Below the pieces are notes generated by a model that saw only the letters and a list, made by a program, of their open reading frames with translations, searched no databases and had not been told where the DNA came from. Shown here piece by piece: positions 22,868 to 31,005 of a stretch of DNA of 40,847 nucleotides. Location of the stretch: assembly GCF_020251205.1 (NCBI RefSeq), contig NZ_JAIWYX010000026.1:1-40847 (forward strand), in the 5' to 3' direction. How positions within the stretch are numbered: the first letter of the stretch is position 1; every line of letters begins with the position of its first letter. This DNA comes from Arthrobacter sp. M4. GTDB taxonomy: Bacteria > Actinomycetota > Actinomycetes > Actinomycetales > Micrococcaceae. The position numbers and the translations under genes are program-made.

Positions 22868-25800
22868 CCATCGCGACCATGCTCCCGTTGGGTGAGCAGA
22901 TCAACCCTGGCCAGATGCGTCTCGCCTTGGTGCAGGTGGTCAACTGGGGCACCTTCCACGGGGCGCATGTTATCCGCGTGGACCGTAATGGCACTCTGCT
23001 CACGGGCAACTCGGGCGTGGGCAAGTCGACGTTGTTTGATGCGATCCTGCGTGTGTTCGACGCCCGTCCCCGCTCGAACGAGGCCGCGGCACAGCGTGCG
23101 GGCGGTGCTGTGGAGGACAAGAGAACCACGTTCACGTACATGCGCGGCAAAGTGGGCGACAAGGCCGTTGGGGAGGGTTCAGCGAGCGCCTATCAGCGGC
23201 CTGGGGCCACCTGGTCCGCCGTTGGGCTGACGTTCGACAACGCGGCTGGCACCACGGTGACGGTTTCCGCGTTGTTTGATCTTCCCAAGAACGGCACGGA
23301 GTCCAACGTCGGCCGCTTTTATGTGATCGACAGCAAGCCGCTGGACCTCGCCGCGATCGAAGGTATCGCGGACAAGCGTTTCACGCGCTCTTCCTTGGAG
23401 GCGACGTTCCCGGAGGCGCAGGTTTTTGATGTGCACAAGGCGTTCGCGGAGCGTTTCCGGCGCTTGCTGGGCATCAATTCGGACCAGGCGCTGCCACTGC
23501 TGCGGGTCATCCAGGCGGGCAAAGGCCTGGGCGGCAGCGTGAACACGTTTTTCCGCGACCAGGTGCTGGATGCCCCGGCCACTCTGGCGGCCGCGGATGA
23601 CGTGGTGGAGGAGTTCTCCAATCTGATGTCCATCCGGCAGCGGCTGGAGGATGTGCGACAGCAGCGTGACCAGCTCGCCCCGGTTCCGGGACTCAACAAG
23701 GAATACGCCGATGCCCTGCTGGAAGCCAACCGGCTGCGGGAATTGTTGGGCGGGGAGTTCGACGCGTTTCAACAGCAGCTGGCCGTCACCGTCCACGCGC
23801 GTACCCTGGCGCGCATCAAGGAACTTGCCCAGGCGAAAGCCAAGGACCTTGCAGCCGAGCGGCAGGTCCGCGACGGGCTGGCGAAGGAGCTGCGGCAGCT
23901 GGAGTCTGACTACAACAACCGCGGCGGCAACGCGATTTCCGCGATTGAGCAATCGGTGGACAACGCCCGGGAGAGCCTGCGGCTGCGCCGCCAGGTCCAG
24001 GACGCCGCACAGAAAGCCCTTGATGACGCGGGGCTGGCCATTGAGTGGTCTGAGGAGGGCTGGGCGCAGGCGCACGAGCAGGCGGCGGACAGGTCGGTGG
24101 AACTCAAGGACGATTCCGAAGCCCTCAAGGAACTGCGCTTTGAGGCTTTCGACACCCATGCCACGCTGAAACGTGAATTGGAGGCCGCCCGGCAGGAGCT
24201 CATGTCGCTCCAGGGGAGCAAGTCCCTCATGCCGCCGTCGAGCCTTGAAAACCGTGCGGCAATTGCCGCGGCTACGGGTGTTCCAACGGAACGACTGCCG
24301 TTCGCTGGCGAGCTGATCGACCTGTTGGAAGGCGAGGAACGGTGGCGTCCCGCGGCGGAGCGCGCCTTGAGGAGCCTGGCGACGACGTTGCTGGTACCTG
24401 GCGAGCACTTCGCTGCGGTGACCCGCTACCTGAACGACCATTCTGTCCGTGGCGCGCTGCGCGCCGTCGACATTTCAAAGCCGCTCGCGGGCGGCGCGCT
24501 GGCTGTGGAGGACGTGTCCGACGGCGATCTGCTCACCAAGTTGGACATCCTCGCCATTAGGCACAGCGCCGACGCCGGCGAATGGGTCCGGGAGCGGATC
24601 GCCCTGGATTACGCGTATCCGTGCGTCGAGGACCCGGACGAGCTTTCTGGCCTTGAGAGGGGCCTGAGCCTGGGCGGCGTGGTGAAGCGCAACCGGCACA
24701 CCGTGGAGAAAGACGACCGCTTTGTGGGTCGCCAGGACTACGTGCTGGGCTTCGACAATGCGGCAAAACTGGAACTCGTCGCCGCCAAGGTGGGCGAGTT
24801 GGAGAATGAGCTGGCCAAGGCCGCAGAGCTGGCGCAAAGCCGGGAGGATTCCCACCAAGGAATGGCGCGGCAATTGGAGGCTCTCCGCAGGGTTGCCGAC
24901 GATGAGCGCGCCTGGGAAGAGGTGTCCGCCGATGTTGCCGCTGAGGAACTGGCCCGCATGGAGCAGCGACTCAAAGATGCCCTGGCCGCGCAAGCGGACC
25001 TGGAGCCGTTGCGTGCCAACATCGAGGAAGTTCGCGAGAAGCATCAGGCGGCTACCGGGTCCGCGGCCGTGCTGCAGAGTGAGTACAGGGCGCTGGACCA
25101 GCAACTCACTTCGGCTGACTCGCTGCTCGAAGCAGCCCGCAACCGACTGCAGCAGGCACCCCCTGCGGCCGGCACCGTTACGGCGCTGGAGCCCTACTTT
25201 GCCGAGTTTGGCGAGGTTTCGGAGTTCCACGAACTGGAAAACCTCGCTAACAGCGTCCGGTCAAAACTGGTCGCCGAACTGCACGCCGCAGAGTCCCGGG
25301 GCCAGGCCACCGCAGAACGCCTGACCCGCATCTTCGACGGCTTCGTGCGTGAATGGGGTGCGGCGATTTCCGCGGACCACGGCACCGCGATCGGCGCAGC
25401 GGGCGAATTCGAGTCGCGCTACCACCAAATCGTCAGCGAGGGACTGCCTGCCCAGGAGGCCGAGTTCCGGGAATTCTTCAACCAGCGCACCCACGAATCG
25501 TTCAGCACGCTCCTGCACCTCCTCGATGAGGAACGCCGGGCGATTACCAGCCGCATCCTGCCGCTGAACGGCATCCTCTCCCAAGTGAACTTCCACGAGG
25601 GAAGTTACTTGGAATTGGACATCAAGCAGACTCTCCCGGCAACTGCCAAGCAATTCAAGGACGCCATCCAAAACGCCCTGAAGGCGCGGCACACCCGGCG
25701 CGCGGCGGGCACCGGCGCCGCTGTAGCCGACGACGACGCCGAGCTCACCTCGCGCTACAAGTCGCTGGAAACGCTGGTCAAGCGCCTTGGTTCCCAAACC

Positions 25801-26334
25801 CCTGAGGACCGCCGCTGGCGTGCGGAGGTGCTGGACGTGCGTGGTCACCTCTTTATCCAGTGCAAAGAGCACCGCGAGGTGCCCGGCACGGGCGGCAAAC
25901 TCGGTGGCAAGCTCGGTGGCAAGCCGAAGACCGAGGTGTTTATGCACGCAGACACGGGTTCGATGTCCGGTGGTGAGCGGCAGCGCTTCACAGCTTTCAT
26001 CATGGCCGCCGCACTGAGCTACCAGTTGGGCATCGCCGAGCAGGGGTTCACAACATATGGCACGGTGATGATGGACGAGGCGTTCGTCCTGGCGTCGGAG
26101 GAGTTTGCAGGTGCCGGCATCAAGGCGCTGCACGAGTTCGGCTTCCAGCTCCTGCTGGCCGCTCCTGAGAACGTTATTGACCTCTCACGCCATTTGGGAT
26201 CTGTCACGGAAATCCTCCGCGACAAGCGAACCAACCGCTCCGGCGTCCTGAGCGCACCCGTGATCAGGCCTGATTCTGCCGTTCCCGGACACTGGAGGTC
26301 GGAGGCCAACCCCGTGGACATCGTGCTGCGCTGA
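22864..26334 (+). CDS. jetC: JetC/MksB, SMC-like ATPase of Wadjet/Mks
   Basis: A 1156-residue SMC/MukB-like ATPase. Walker A is GNSGVGKST at residues 48-56. Long Glu/Ala/Leu/Arg-rich coiled-coil arms occupy about 250-430 and 640-830, with a hinge between containing LPFAGELIDLLEGEERWRPAAERALRSLATTLLVPG. The signature SMSGGERQRF is near 1035 and Walker B MMDEAFVLASEEF near 1070. ATP binding would join the heads and drive DNA loop extrusion. The GTG start overlaps the jetB stop by four bases with AGGAGG upstream. A 12-bp repeat (25890-25925) inserts the tripled peptide GGKL/GGKP just before the signature. No jetD follows: next comes non-coding DNA, a 62-residue protein and an iron-uptake operon. 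Confidence 0.93.
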   Translation: MTIATMLPLGEQINPGQMRLALVQVVNWGTFHGAHVIRVDRNGTLLTGNSGVGKSTLFDAILRVFDARPRSNEAAAQRAGGAVEDKRTTFTYMRGKVGDKAVGEGSASAYQRPGATWSAVGLTFDNAAGTTVTVSALFDLPKNGTESNVGRFYVIDSKPLDLAAIEGIADKRFTRSSLEATFPEAQVFDVHKAFAERFRRLLGINSDQALPLLRVIQAGKGLGGSVNTFFRDQVLDAPATLAAADDVVEEFSNLMSIRQRLEDVRQQRDQLAPVPGLNKEYADALLEANRLRELLGGEFDAFQQQLAVTVHARTLARIKELAQAKAKDLAAERQVRDGLAKELRQLESDYNNRGGNAISAIEQSVDNARESLRLRRQVQDAAQKALDDAGLAIEWSEEGWAQAHEQAADRSVELKDDSEALKELRFEAFDTHATLKRELEAARQELMSLQGSKSLMPPSSLENRAAIAAATGVPTERLPFAGELIDLLEGEERWRPAAERALRSLATTLLVPGEHFAAVTRYLNDHSVRGALRAVDISKPLAGGALAVEDVSDGDLLTKLDILAIRHSADAGEWVRERIALDYAYPCVEDPDELSGLERGLSLGGVVKRNRHTVEKDDRFVGRQDYVLGFDNAAKLELVAAKVGELENELAKAAELAQSREDSHQGMARQLEALRRVADDERAWEEVSADVAAEELARMEQRLKDALAAQADLEPLRANIEEVREKHQAATGSAAVLQSEYRALDQQLTSADSLLEAARNRLQQAPPAAGTVTALEPYFAEFGEVSEFHELENLANSVRSKLVAELHAAESRGQATAERLTRIFDGFVREWGAAISADHGTAIGAAGEFESRYHQIVSEGLPAQEAEFREFFNQRTHESFSTLLHLLDEERRAITSRILPLNGILSQVNFHEGSYLELDIKQTLPATAKQFKDAIQNALKARHTRRAAGTGAAVADDDAELTSRYKSLETLVKRLGSQTPEDRRWRAEVLDVRGHLFIQCKEHREVPGTGGKLGGKLGGKPKTEVFMHADTGSMSGGERQRFTAFIMAAALSYQLGIAEQGFTTYGTVMMDEAFVLASEEFAGAGIKALHEFGFQLLLAAPENVIDLSRHLGSVTEILRDKRTNRSGVLSAPVIRPDSAVPGHWRSEANPVDIVLR
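25890..25925 (+). repeat. 12-bp tandem repeat inside jetC
   Basis: Three units of CGGTGGCAAGCT-like sequence encode GGKLGGKLGGKP in the head domain of JetC, upstream of the ATPase signature. The length is a multiple of three so the frame is kept; copy number could vary between strains. Confidence 0.85.
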
Positions 26335-26518
26335 ACCCTTCCCTTGCGGAACCGAACCCTGCCGTACCGGCCCGTTAGGCCCCTTAATCCGACGAAGTGT
26401 TTTATCCGCCGCTAACACTGCATTAATGCACCCTTAACACAGCCATTGGAGGCTTGCATAACGGGTGGTAGTCTGCCGCCTGAGGAGGCCCAATAACTCG
26501 AAGGGGAGCGGCATCATC

Positions 26519-26707
26519 ATGCCCGTTCAGGAACACGGCGAACCACGGCACGACCTCCAGAATCTCAACGTCCGCGAGGATGTGGCGCTCACCGGTCGCT
26601 GCGGCAATGTCCACCTCGCTACGGGCCGTATCTGCACCCTCCCGGCCCGCCATCCCGGACCCTGCCAGTTCGTTTCTCCGGACGAGGCCAACAGAATCCT
26701 GTCCTAG
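26519..26707 (+). CDS. Small Cys/His-rich protein, possible zinc-binding
   Basis: A 62-residue protein of no family I can name. Its centre reads CGNVH, then six residues, then CTLPARHPGPC, giving the spacing C-x3-H-x6-C-x5-H-x3-C, which looks like a metal-binding knuckle. The N-terminus is polar (MPVQEHGEPRHDLQNLNVREDV). The ATG at 26519 follows AAGGGGAG, which lies about ten bases upstream; an earlier in-frame start adds an Arg-rich stretch and was rejected. It occupies the position where jetD would be expected after jetC, but it is far too short and shows none of JetD's motifs. Its transcript may start in the 184-base gap after jetC. Confidence 0.6.
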   Translation: MPVQEHGEPRHDLQNLNVREDVALTGRCGNVHLATGRICTLPARHPGPCQFVSPDEANRILS

Positions 26708-26795
26708 GAACTCAGCAAAACCACCTTTGTCGGGCACGTAGGATTAGTCACGTCGGGCAATTATGGGACAAAAACGTTTCTTAATTATGGTGAGG

Positions 26796-26814
26796 GTAGG
26801 CTAGCCTTACTTAG
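26796..26814. promoter_or_regulatory. DtxR/IdeR-type iron box
   Basis: Positions 26796-26814 match the DtxR consensus TTAGGTTAGCCTAACCTAA at 14 of 19 positions and contain the perfect palindrome AGGCTAGCCT (26798-26807). The box ends 27 bases before the start of the siderophore-binding protein, so the operon should be repressed when iron is plentiful. Confidence 0.75.
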
Positions 26815-26841
26815 GTTTACTTCACCCACCTAAGGAGTCCC

Positions 26842-27915
26842 GTGGCTTCCGTTCGTCCACGCCGCGCCCTGCTCAAGTCAGCAGGCGCAGCCACCGCCGC
26901 CCTTGCCGCCGTCGCGCTGTCCCTGACCGCTTGCTCCACCGGTCCTGCCCAGTCCAGCCAAGCGCAGGCGCCGCAATCCGTGAGCGCCCAGTTCCCCGTC
27001 ACCATCAAGCACGTGTTCGGCGAGACCACCATCAAGGCCCAGCCCAAGCGCGTGGTGACCATCTCCTGGGTCAACGACGACGTCGCGATCGCCCTGGGTG
27101 TTGTGCCCGTGGGCGTCCCCAAGAATGATTGGGGCGGAAACAGCAAGGGCTCAACGCCGTGGAAGGACGCTGCGCTGGAGAAGCTCGGCGCAGGATTCGG
27201 CACAGGCAAGGCGCCGGTCCAATTCTCCGAAGCCGACGGCGTCAACTTCACGGAGATCGCCAAGCTCAACCCTGATGTCATCCTGGCCGCCTACTCCGGA
27301 CTCAAGGAAGACGAGTACAAGAAGCTCAGCGAAATCGCCCCCGTGGTAGCGCAGCCGGAGCTCGCTTATGGCACGTCCTGGCAGGACAGCACCAAGATCA
27401 TCGGCAAGGCCCTCGGCAAGGAAACTGAAGCATCCAGGCTTGTCTCCGATACCGAGGCCACCATCAAGGAGAAGATGTCCAAGTATCCGCAGATCGCGGA
27501 CAAGTCCTTCATCTACGGCAACCTCGAGCCGGCCAAGAGCGACGGAGTCAACGTCTACACAGCCAACGACAACCGGCCGCGCTTCCTCTCCGCGATTGGC
27601 ATGAAACTCGCTCCTGTCGTGGAGCAGAACAGCAAGGGCAGCAAGGAATTCTTCATCCCGTGGTCCGCGGAAAAGGCCAATGAACTGCAGTCCGACATCT
27701 TTGTGACGTGGGTGCCGGAAGCCAAGACCATCGACGCCATCAAAGCCGACCCGCTCCTCGGCCAGATCCCGGCTATCAAGAAGGGCGCCATGGTGGCCGA
27801 CTCGGACAACACGCTCACGCTCTCCATCTCAGCGTCCTCGCCGCTCAGCCTGCCCTGGTCCGTGGACAAGTTCCTTCCGCTGCTCGCCAAGGCAGCCGAC
27901 GCCGCCGGCAAGTAG
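26842..27915 (+). CDS. Iron-siderophore ABC transporter substrate-binding lipoprotein
   Basis: A 357-residue FecB/FepB-like binding protein. A twin-arginine-like MASVRPRRALLKSAG and a hydrophobic stretch lead to the lipobox LTAC, so Cys31 should carry the lipid anchor. The binding-protein core includes FGETTIKAQPKRVVTISWVNDDVAIALGVVPVGV, NPDVILAAYSGL and APVVAQPELAYGTSWQD, and ends LPWSVDKFLPLLAKAA. It would capture ferric siderophore outside the cell and hand it to the permeases encoded next. The start is GTG with AAGGAG eight bases upstream, directly behind the iron box. The permease gene follows after 30 bases. Confidence 0.93.
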   Translation: MASVRPRRALLKSAGAATAALAAVALSLTACSTGPAQSSQAQAPQSVSAQFPVTIKHVFGETTIKAQPKRVVTISWVNDDVAIALGVVPVGVPKNDWGGNSKGSTPWKDAALEKLGAGFGTGKAPVQFSEADGVNFTEIAKLNPDVILAAYSGLKEDEYKKLSEIAPVVAQPELAYGTSWQDSTKIIGKALGKETEASRLVSDTEATIKEKMSKYPQIADKSFIYGNLEPAKSDGVNVYTANDNRPRFLSAIGMKLAPVVEQNSKGSKEFFIPWSAEKANELQSDIFVTWVPEAKTIDAIKADPLLGQIPAIKKGAMVADSDNTLTLSISASSPLSLPWSVDKFLPLLAKAADAAGK

Positions 27916-27945
27916 CCGGGAACGCAGAGGGAATCCAAAGCAACC

Positions 27946-29037
27946 ATGACAAAAAGCACAACGACGGCGGCCGCGCCCCAGGGAGACCTGACCGTTCCGC
28001 GCGACTCGGCTGCCACTGGCGGCTCACCCATGGCACGCCGTCGGCCCTCCATCCAAGCAGCGGCGTTGCTGGCCGCCGTCGTTGTGCTCCTTGCCATCTG
28101 TATGGTGTCCCTGGCCGTTGGCGCCCGGGCCACATCCTTCCAAACGGTTATCCAGGCACTGACCGAATTCGACCCGGCCAATGGCGACCACGCAGTGGTC
28201 CTTGCCCGCATCCCGCGGACCACTTTGGGTCTCCTCGCCGGTGCCGCGCTTGGCCTGGCAGGAGCGGCCATGCAGGGAATCGCCCGCAACCCCTTGGCCG
28301 ACCCGGGCATTCTCGGAGTCAACGCCGGGGCCGCGCTCGCTGTGGTCACGGGCATTTACGTTTTCGGCGTCACCGCCCTGACCGGGTACATCTGGTTCGC
28401 TTTCATCGGAGCTGCGGCGGCCGCCGTCGTTGTTTACGCCATCGCCGCGATGGGACGCGACGGCGCCACGCCAGTGAAGCTTGCGCTGTCAGGTGCGGCG
28501 CTGAGCGCAGGACTGTTTTCCCTCATGAGCAGCATCCTCGTTTCGAGCCAGGACACCTTGGACCGGTTCCGGTTCTGGCAAGTGGGCGGAATTGCCGGCC
28601 GGGAATGGTCCGTGGTTCTCCCGGGCATTCCGTTCCTGGGGCTGGGGGCGCTGATCGTGCTGGCTTCCGGGAGGATCCTCAACGCGCTGGCACTGGGCGA
28701 CGACGTCGCCCGCGGACTGGGACAGAACGTGGCACTCGCGCGGGTGGTTACCGCCGTCGGAGTGGTCTTGTTGTGCGGCTCGGCCACGGCACTGGCCGGA
28801 CCCATCGGTTTTGTGGGACTGGTTGTGCCACACGCGGTGCGGTACTTCACCGGTCCCGACTATCGCTGGATACTGCCGTTCTCCCTGGTGGTTGCTCCCG
28901 CGCTGCTCATCGCCGCAGACGTGGTTGGCCGCGTTGTGCTGCTACCGGGCGAAGTCCCCGCCGGCATTATGACTGCGATGCTTGGCGCTCCCGTGTTTGT
29001 GTGGCTCGTCCGGCGCGGGAAGGGAGCAGGACTGTGA
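27946..29037 (+). CDS. FecCD-type iron-siderophore ABC permease (first)
   Basis: A 363-residue integral membrane permease of the BtuC/FecCD family with about ten helices. Characteristic are RIPRTTLGLLAGAALGLAGAAMQGIARNPLADPGILGVNAGAALAVV (about residues 88-134), the coupling-helix region ILNALALGDDVARGLGQNV, and GPIGFVGLVVPHAVRYFTGPDYR near the end. It forms one half of the channel for ferric siderophore import. The 30-residue polar N-terminus is longer than usual. The start is ATG; the TGA overlaps the GTG of the second permease by four bases, so both halves should be made together. Confidence 0.93.
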   Translation: MTKSTTTAAAPQGDLTVPRDSAATGGSPMARRRPSIQAAALLAAVVVLLAICMVSLAVGARATSFQTVIQALTEFDPANGDHAVVLARIPRTTLGLLAGAALGLAGAAMQGIARNPLADPGILGVNAGAALAVVTGIYVFGVTALTGYIWFAFIGAAAAAVVVYAIAAMGRDGATPVKLALSGAALSAGLFSLMSSILVSSQDTLDRFRFWQVGGIAGREWSVVLPGIPFLGLGALIVLASGRILNALALGDDVARGLGQNVALARVVTAVGVVLLCGSATALAGPIGFVGLVVPHAVRYFTGPDYRWILPFSLVVAPALLIAADVVGRVVLLPGEVPAGIMTAMLGAPVFVWLVRRGKGAGL

Positions 29038-30137
29038 AGACCGCCGTCGAACCCCCACGCGAGATGGCATTTAAAGCCAATGTTCCGCGCAAACATTGGC
29101 ATCTTCTGCCAACTCGCGCGGTGAACGGGCGCACTGTCGTCCTTGCAGCAGCCGTGGTGCTGCTTTTCGGTGCGTACGTGCTGCTCGGCAGCTACACCGT
29201 CACCATCCCGGATTTCTTCACCATTGTCATCGCCCATCTCACAGGCGGAGAAAGAATACCGAGTGCGAGCTTCATTGTGATGGAGCACAAGCTGCCCAGG
29301 GCTGTTGCTGGCCTGTTTGTCGGTGTGGCTTTTGGGCTTGCCGGTGGCTTGTTCCAAACCATGCTGCGCAATCCCCTGGCCAGTCCCGACGTTATCGGTG
29401 TCAGTTATGGAGCGAGCGCCGCGGCCGTGACGGCGATTGTGGTGTTCGGTGCCACCGGCGCGGCAGTATCGTTCGCGGCCCTGGGCGGGGCAGCCGTGGT
29501 CGCCGCCCTGATCTACGCGATGTCCCGCGGCGGTTCGGCTGGCAGTCCGCGAGGCCAAGCGGCTGGCAACAGGCTCATCCTGGCCGGCGTCGGCACCGCG
29601 GCGGCCCTCACCGCCGTCGTGAATTTCCTCCTGACCCGGGCGGACATCCGAACCGCAGCGGACACGCTCGTGTGGCTCAACGGTTCGCTGAATCCCGCAA
29701 CCTGGGAACGTGTTGGGCTGCTGTTCGCGGGCCTTGCAGTCCTGCTCCCCGCCGCGGCAGCCCTGGCGCCGGCCCTGCGGATCCTGGAATTGGGCGACGA
29801 CGCCGCTTCCGGGCTGGGGGTCCGCGTCAACGCCGTCCGGCTCGGAATAGTCCTTGTTGCCGTTGGCCTTGCGGCAAGTGCGACGGCGGCAGCCGGACCG
29901 GTCTCATTCGTCGCCTTCCTCGCCGCTCCCATCGGTCGACGAATCGTCGGATCACCGAGTCTCCCGGCAGCGGCATTGACCGGGGCTGCGATTGTCCTGG
30001 CGGCCGACTACTTTGCCGCCAACATTGCCCCCATCGTTCTCGGCGGCACTGTCCTTCCTGTCGGTGTCGTTACGGGAGCCCTGGGTGCTCCCTTCCTCTT
30101 ATGGCTGCTCGTCACGTCCAAGCGAAAGGAAAGCTGA
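29034..30137 (+). CDS. FecCD-type iron-siderophore ABC permease (second)
   Basis: A 367-residue second permease of the same family, forming the other half of the channel. Visible are KLPRAVAGLFVGVAFGLAGGLFQTMLRNPLASPDVIGVSYGASAAAV (about 85-131), the coupling region LRILELGDDAASGLGVRVNAVR, and AGPVSFVAFLAAPIGRRIVGSPSLP, where the usual GxIxFVGLxxPH carries FLAAP. The GTG start overlaps the first permease by four bases. A much longer frame runs upstream but only reads the first permease out of frame. The ATPase gene begins two bases after its stop. Confidence 0.92.
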   Translation: MKTAVEPPREMAFKANVPRKHWHLLPTRAVNGRTVVLAAAVVLLFGAYVLLGSYTVTIPDFFTIVIAHLTGGERIPSASFIVMEHKLPRAVAGLFVGVAFGLAGGLFQTMLRNPLASPDVIGVSYGASAAAVTAIVVFGATGAAVSFAALGGAAVVAALIYAMSRGGSAGSPRGQAAGNRLILAGVGTAAALTAVVNFLLTRADIRTAADTLVWLNGSLNPATWERVGLLFAGLAVLLPAAAALAPALRILELGDDAASGLGVRVNAVRLGIVLVAVGLAASATAAAGPVSFVAFLAAPIGRRIVGSPSLPAAALTGAAIVLAADYFAANIAPIVLGGTVLPVGVVTGALGAPFLLWLLVTSKRKES

Positions 30138-30138
30138 C

Positions 30139-31005
30139 ATGGCCCAACTGATGGCTCGGGAGCTCACGCTGCAGTACCAGCAGCGACGGGTGATCGAGGG
30201 GCTCTCCACCCGGATTCCGGAGGGCAAGGTGACCATGATTGTAGGCGCCAACGCTTGCGGCAAATCCACGCTGCTGCGCGGGCTTTCCCGCCTGCTCAAG
30301 CCCGCCGGTGGCTCAGTTGCCCTTGATGGCAAGGACATCCACCTCCGGCCTGCCCGTGAACTGGCCCGAACTCTCGGACTCCTGCCGCAGCACCCCAGCG
30401 CCCCTGAAGGAATCAGCGTCCAGGACCTGGTTGGCCGGGGTCGTTATCCGTACCAGGGACTCTTTCGCCGACACACTGCCGAGGACAACGCGGCCATCCA
30501 CCGGGCGTTGGAAACCACCGGAACCCTTGAACTCGCCGCGCGGAACGTGGACGAGCTCTCCGGAGGCCAGCGCCAGCGCGTCTGGATCGCCATGGCCTTG
30601 GCACAGGAAACGGAGGTCCTGCTCCTCGATGAGCCAACAACCTACCTTGACCTGGCGCATCAGGTAGAGGTCCTGGACGTGGTGACGGATTTGAACCGGA
30701 ATCGCGGAATCACGGTGGCAATCGTCCTGCACGACCTCAACCTTGCGGCCAGGTACGCGGACCACATGATCGCCATGAAATCCGGCCGCATCGTTGCCGA
30801 AGGACCTGGAAATGACGTCCTGACCGAGAACCTGGTCCGCGATGTCTTTGGCCTGGAATGCCGTGTGGTGCCGGACCCGGTATCCGGAACACCGTTGATC
30901 ATCCCCATTGGCAGGCACGTCCCCATCGGCAGGCACGTCCCCATTGGCGGGCGCCAGGCAGATGGCAAGCAGCCCACACCCAAGGAACTGGAGATCGCCT
31001 CATGA
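30139..31005 (+). CDS. Iron-siderophore ABC transporter ATPase (FecE/FepC-like)
   Basis: A 288-residue ATPase that powers import through the two permeases. Walker A is GANACGKST (about residues 35-43), the Q-loop lies in LGLLPQHPSAPEGISVQDLVGRGRYPYQ, the signature is LSGGQRQRVWIAMAL (about 137-151), Walker B and D-loop are LLLDEPTTYLDLAHQ, and the switch His is in VLHDLNLAARYAD. The C-terminus carries the tandem peptide IGRHVPIGRHVPIGG, made by an 18-bp duplication and outside the conserved domain. The start is ATG behind AAAGGAA; its TGA overlaps the ATG of the siderophore-interacting protein. Confidence 0.94.
   Translation: MAQLMARELTLQYQQRRVIEGLSTRIPEGKVTMIVGANACGKSTLLRGLSRLLKPAGGSVALDGKDIHLRPARELARTLGLLPQHPSAPEGISVQDLVGRGRYPYQGLFRRHTAEDNAAIHRALETTGTLELAARNVDELSGGQRQRVWIAMALAQETEVLLLDEPTTYLDLAHQVEVLDVVTDLNRNRGITVAIVLHDLNLAARYADHMIAMKSGRIVAEGPGNDVLTENLVRDVFGLECRVVPDPVSGTPLIIPIGRHVPIGRHVPIGGRQADGKQPTPKELEIAS
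30907..30942 (+). repeat. 18-bp tandem duplication in ATPase gene
   Basis: Two 18-bp units ATYGGCAGGCACGTCCCC (30907-30924, 30925-30942), plus the start of a third, encode repeated IGRHVP in the variable C-terminus of the ATPase. Confidence 0.85.

Noticed and set aside
22645..24441. Long minus-strand frames opposite jetB and jetC
   Set aside because: They are antisense shadows of genes with clear family motifs on the plus strand.
26335..26518. Remnant of jetD after jetC
   Set aside because: No frame in this stretch resembles a JetD-type protein; it is short and non-coding.
27708..29033. Very long open frame upstream of the second permease
   Set aside because: It reads the binding-protein and first permease genes in the wrong frame; high GC leaves long shadow frames.
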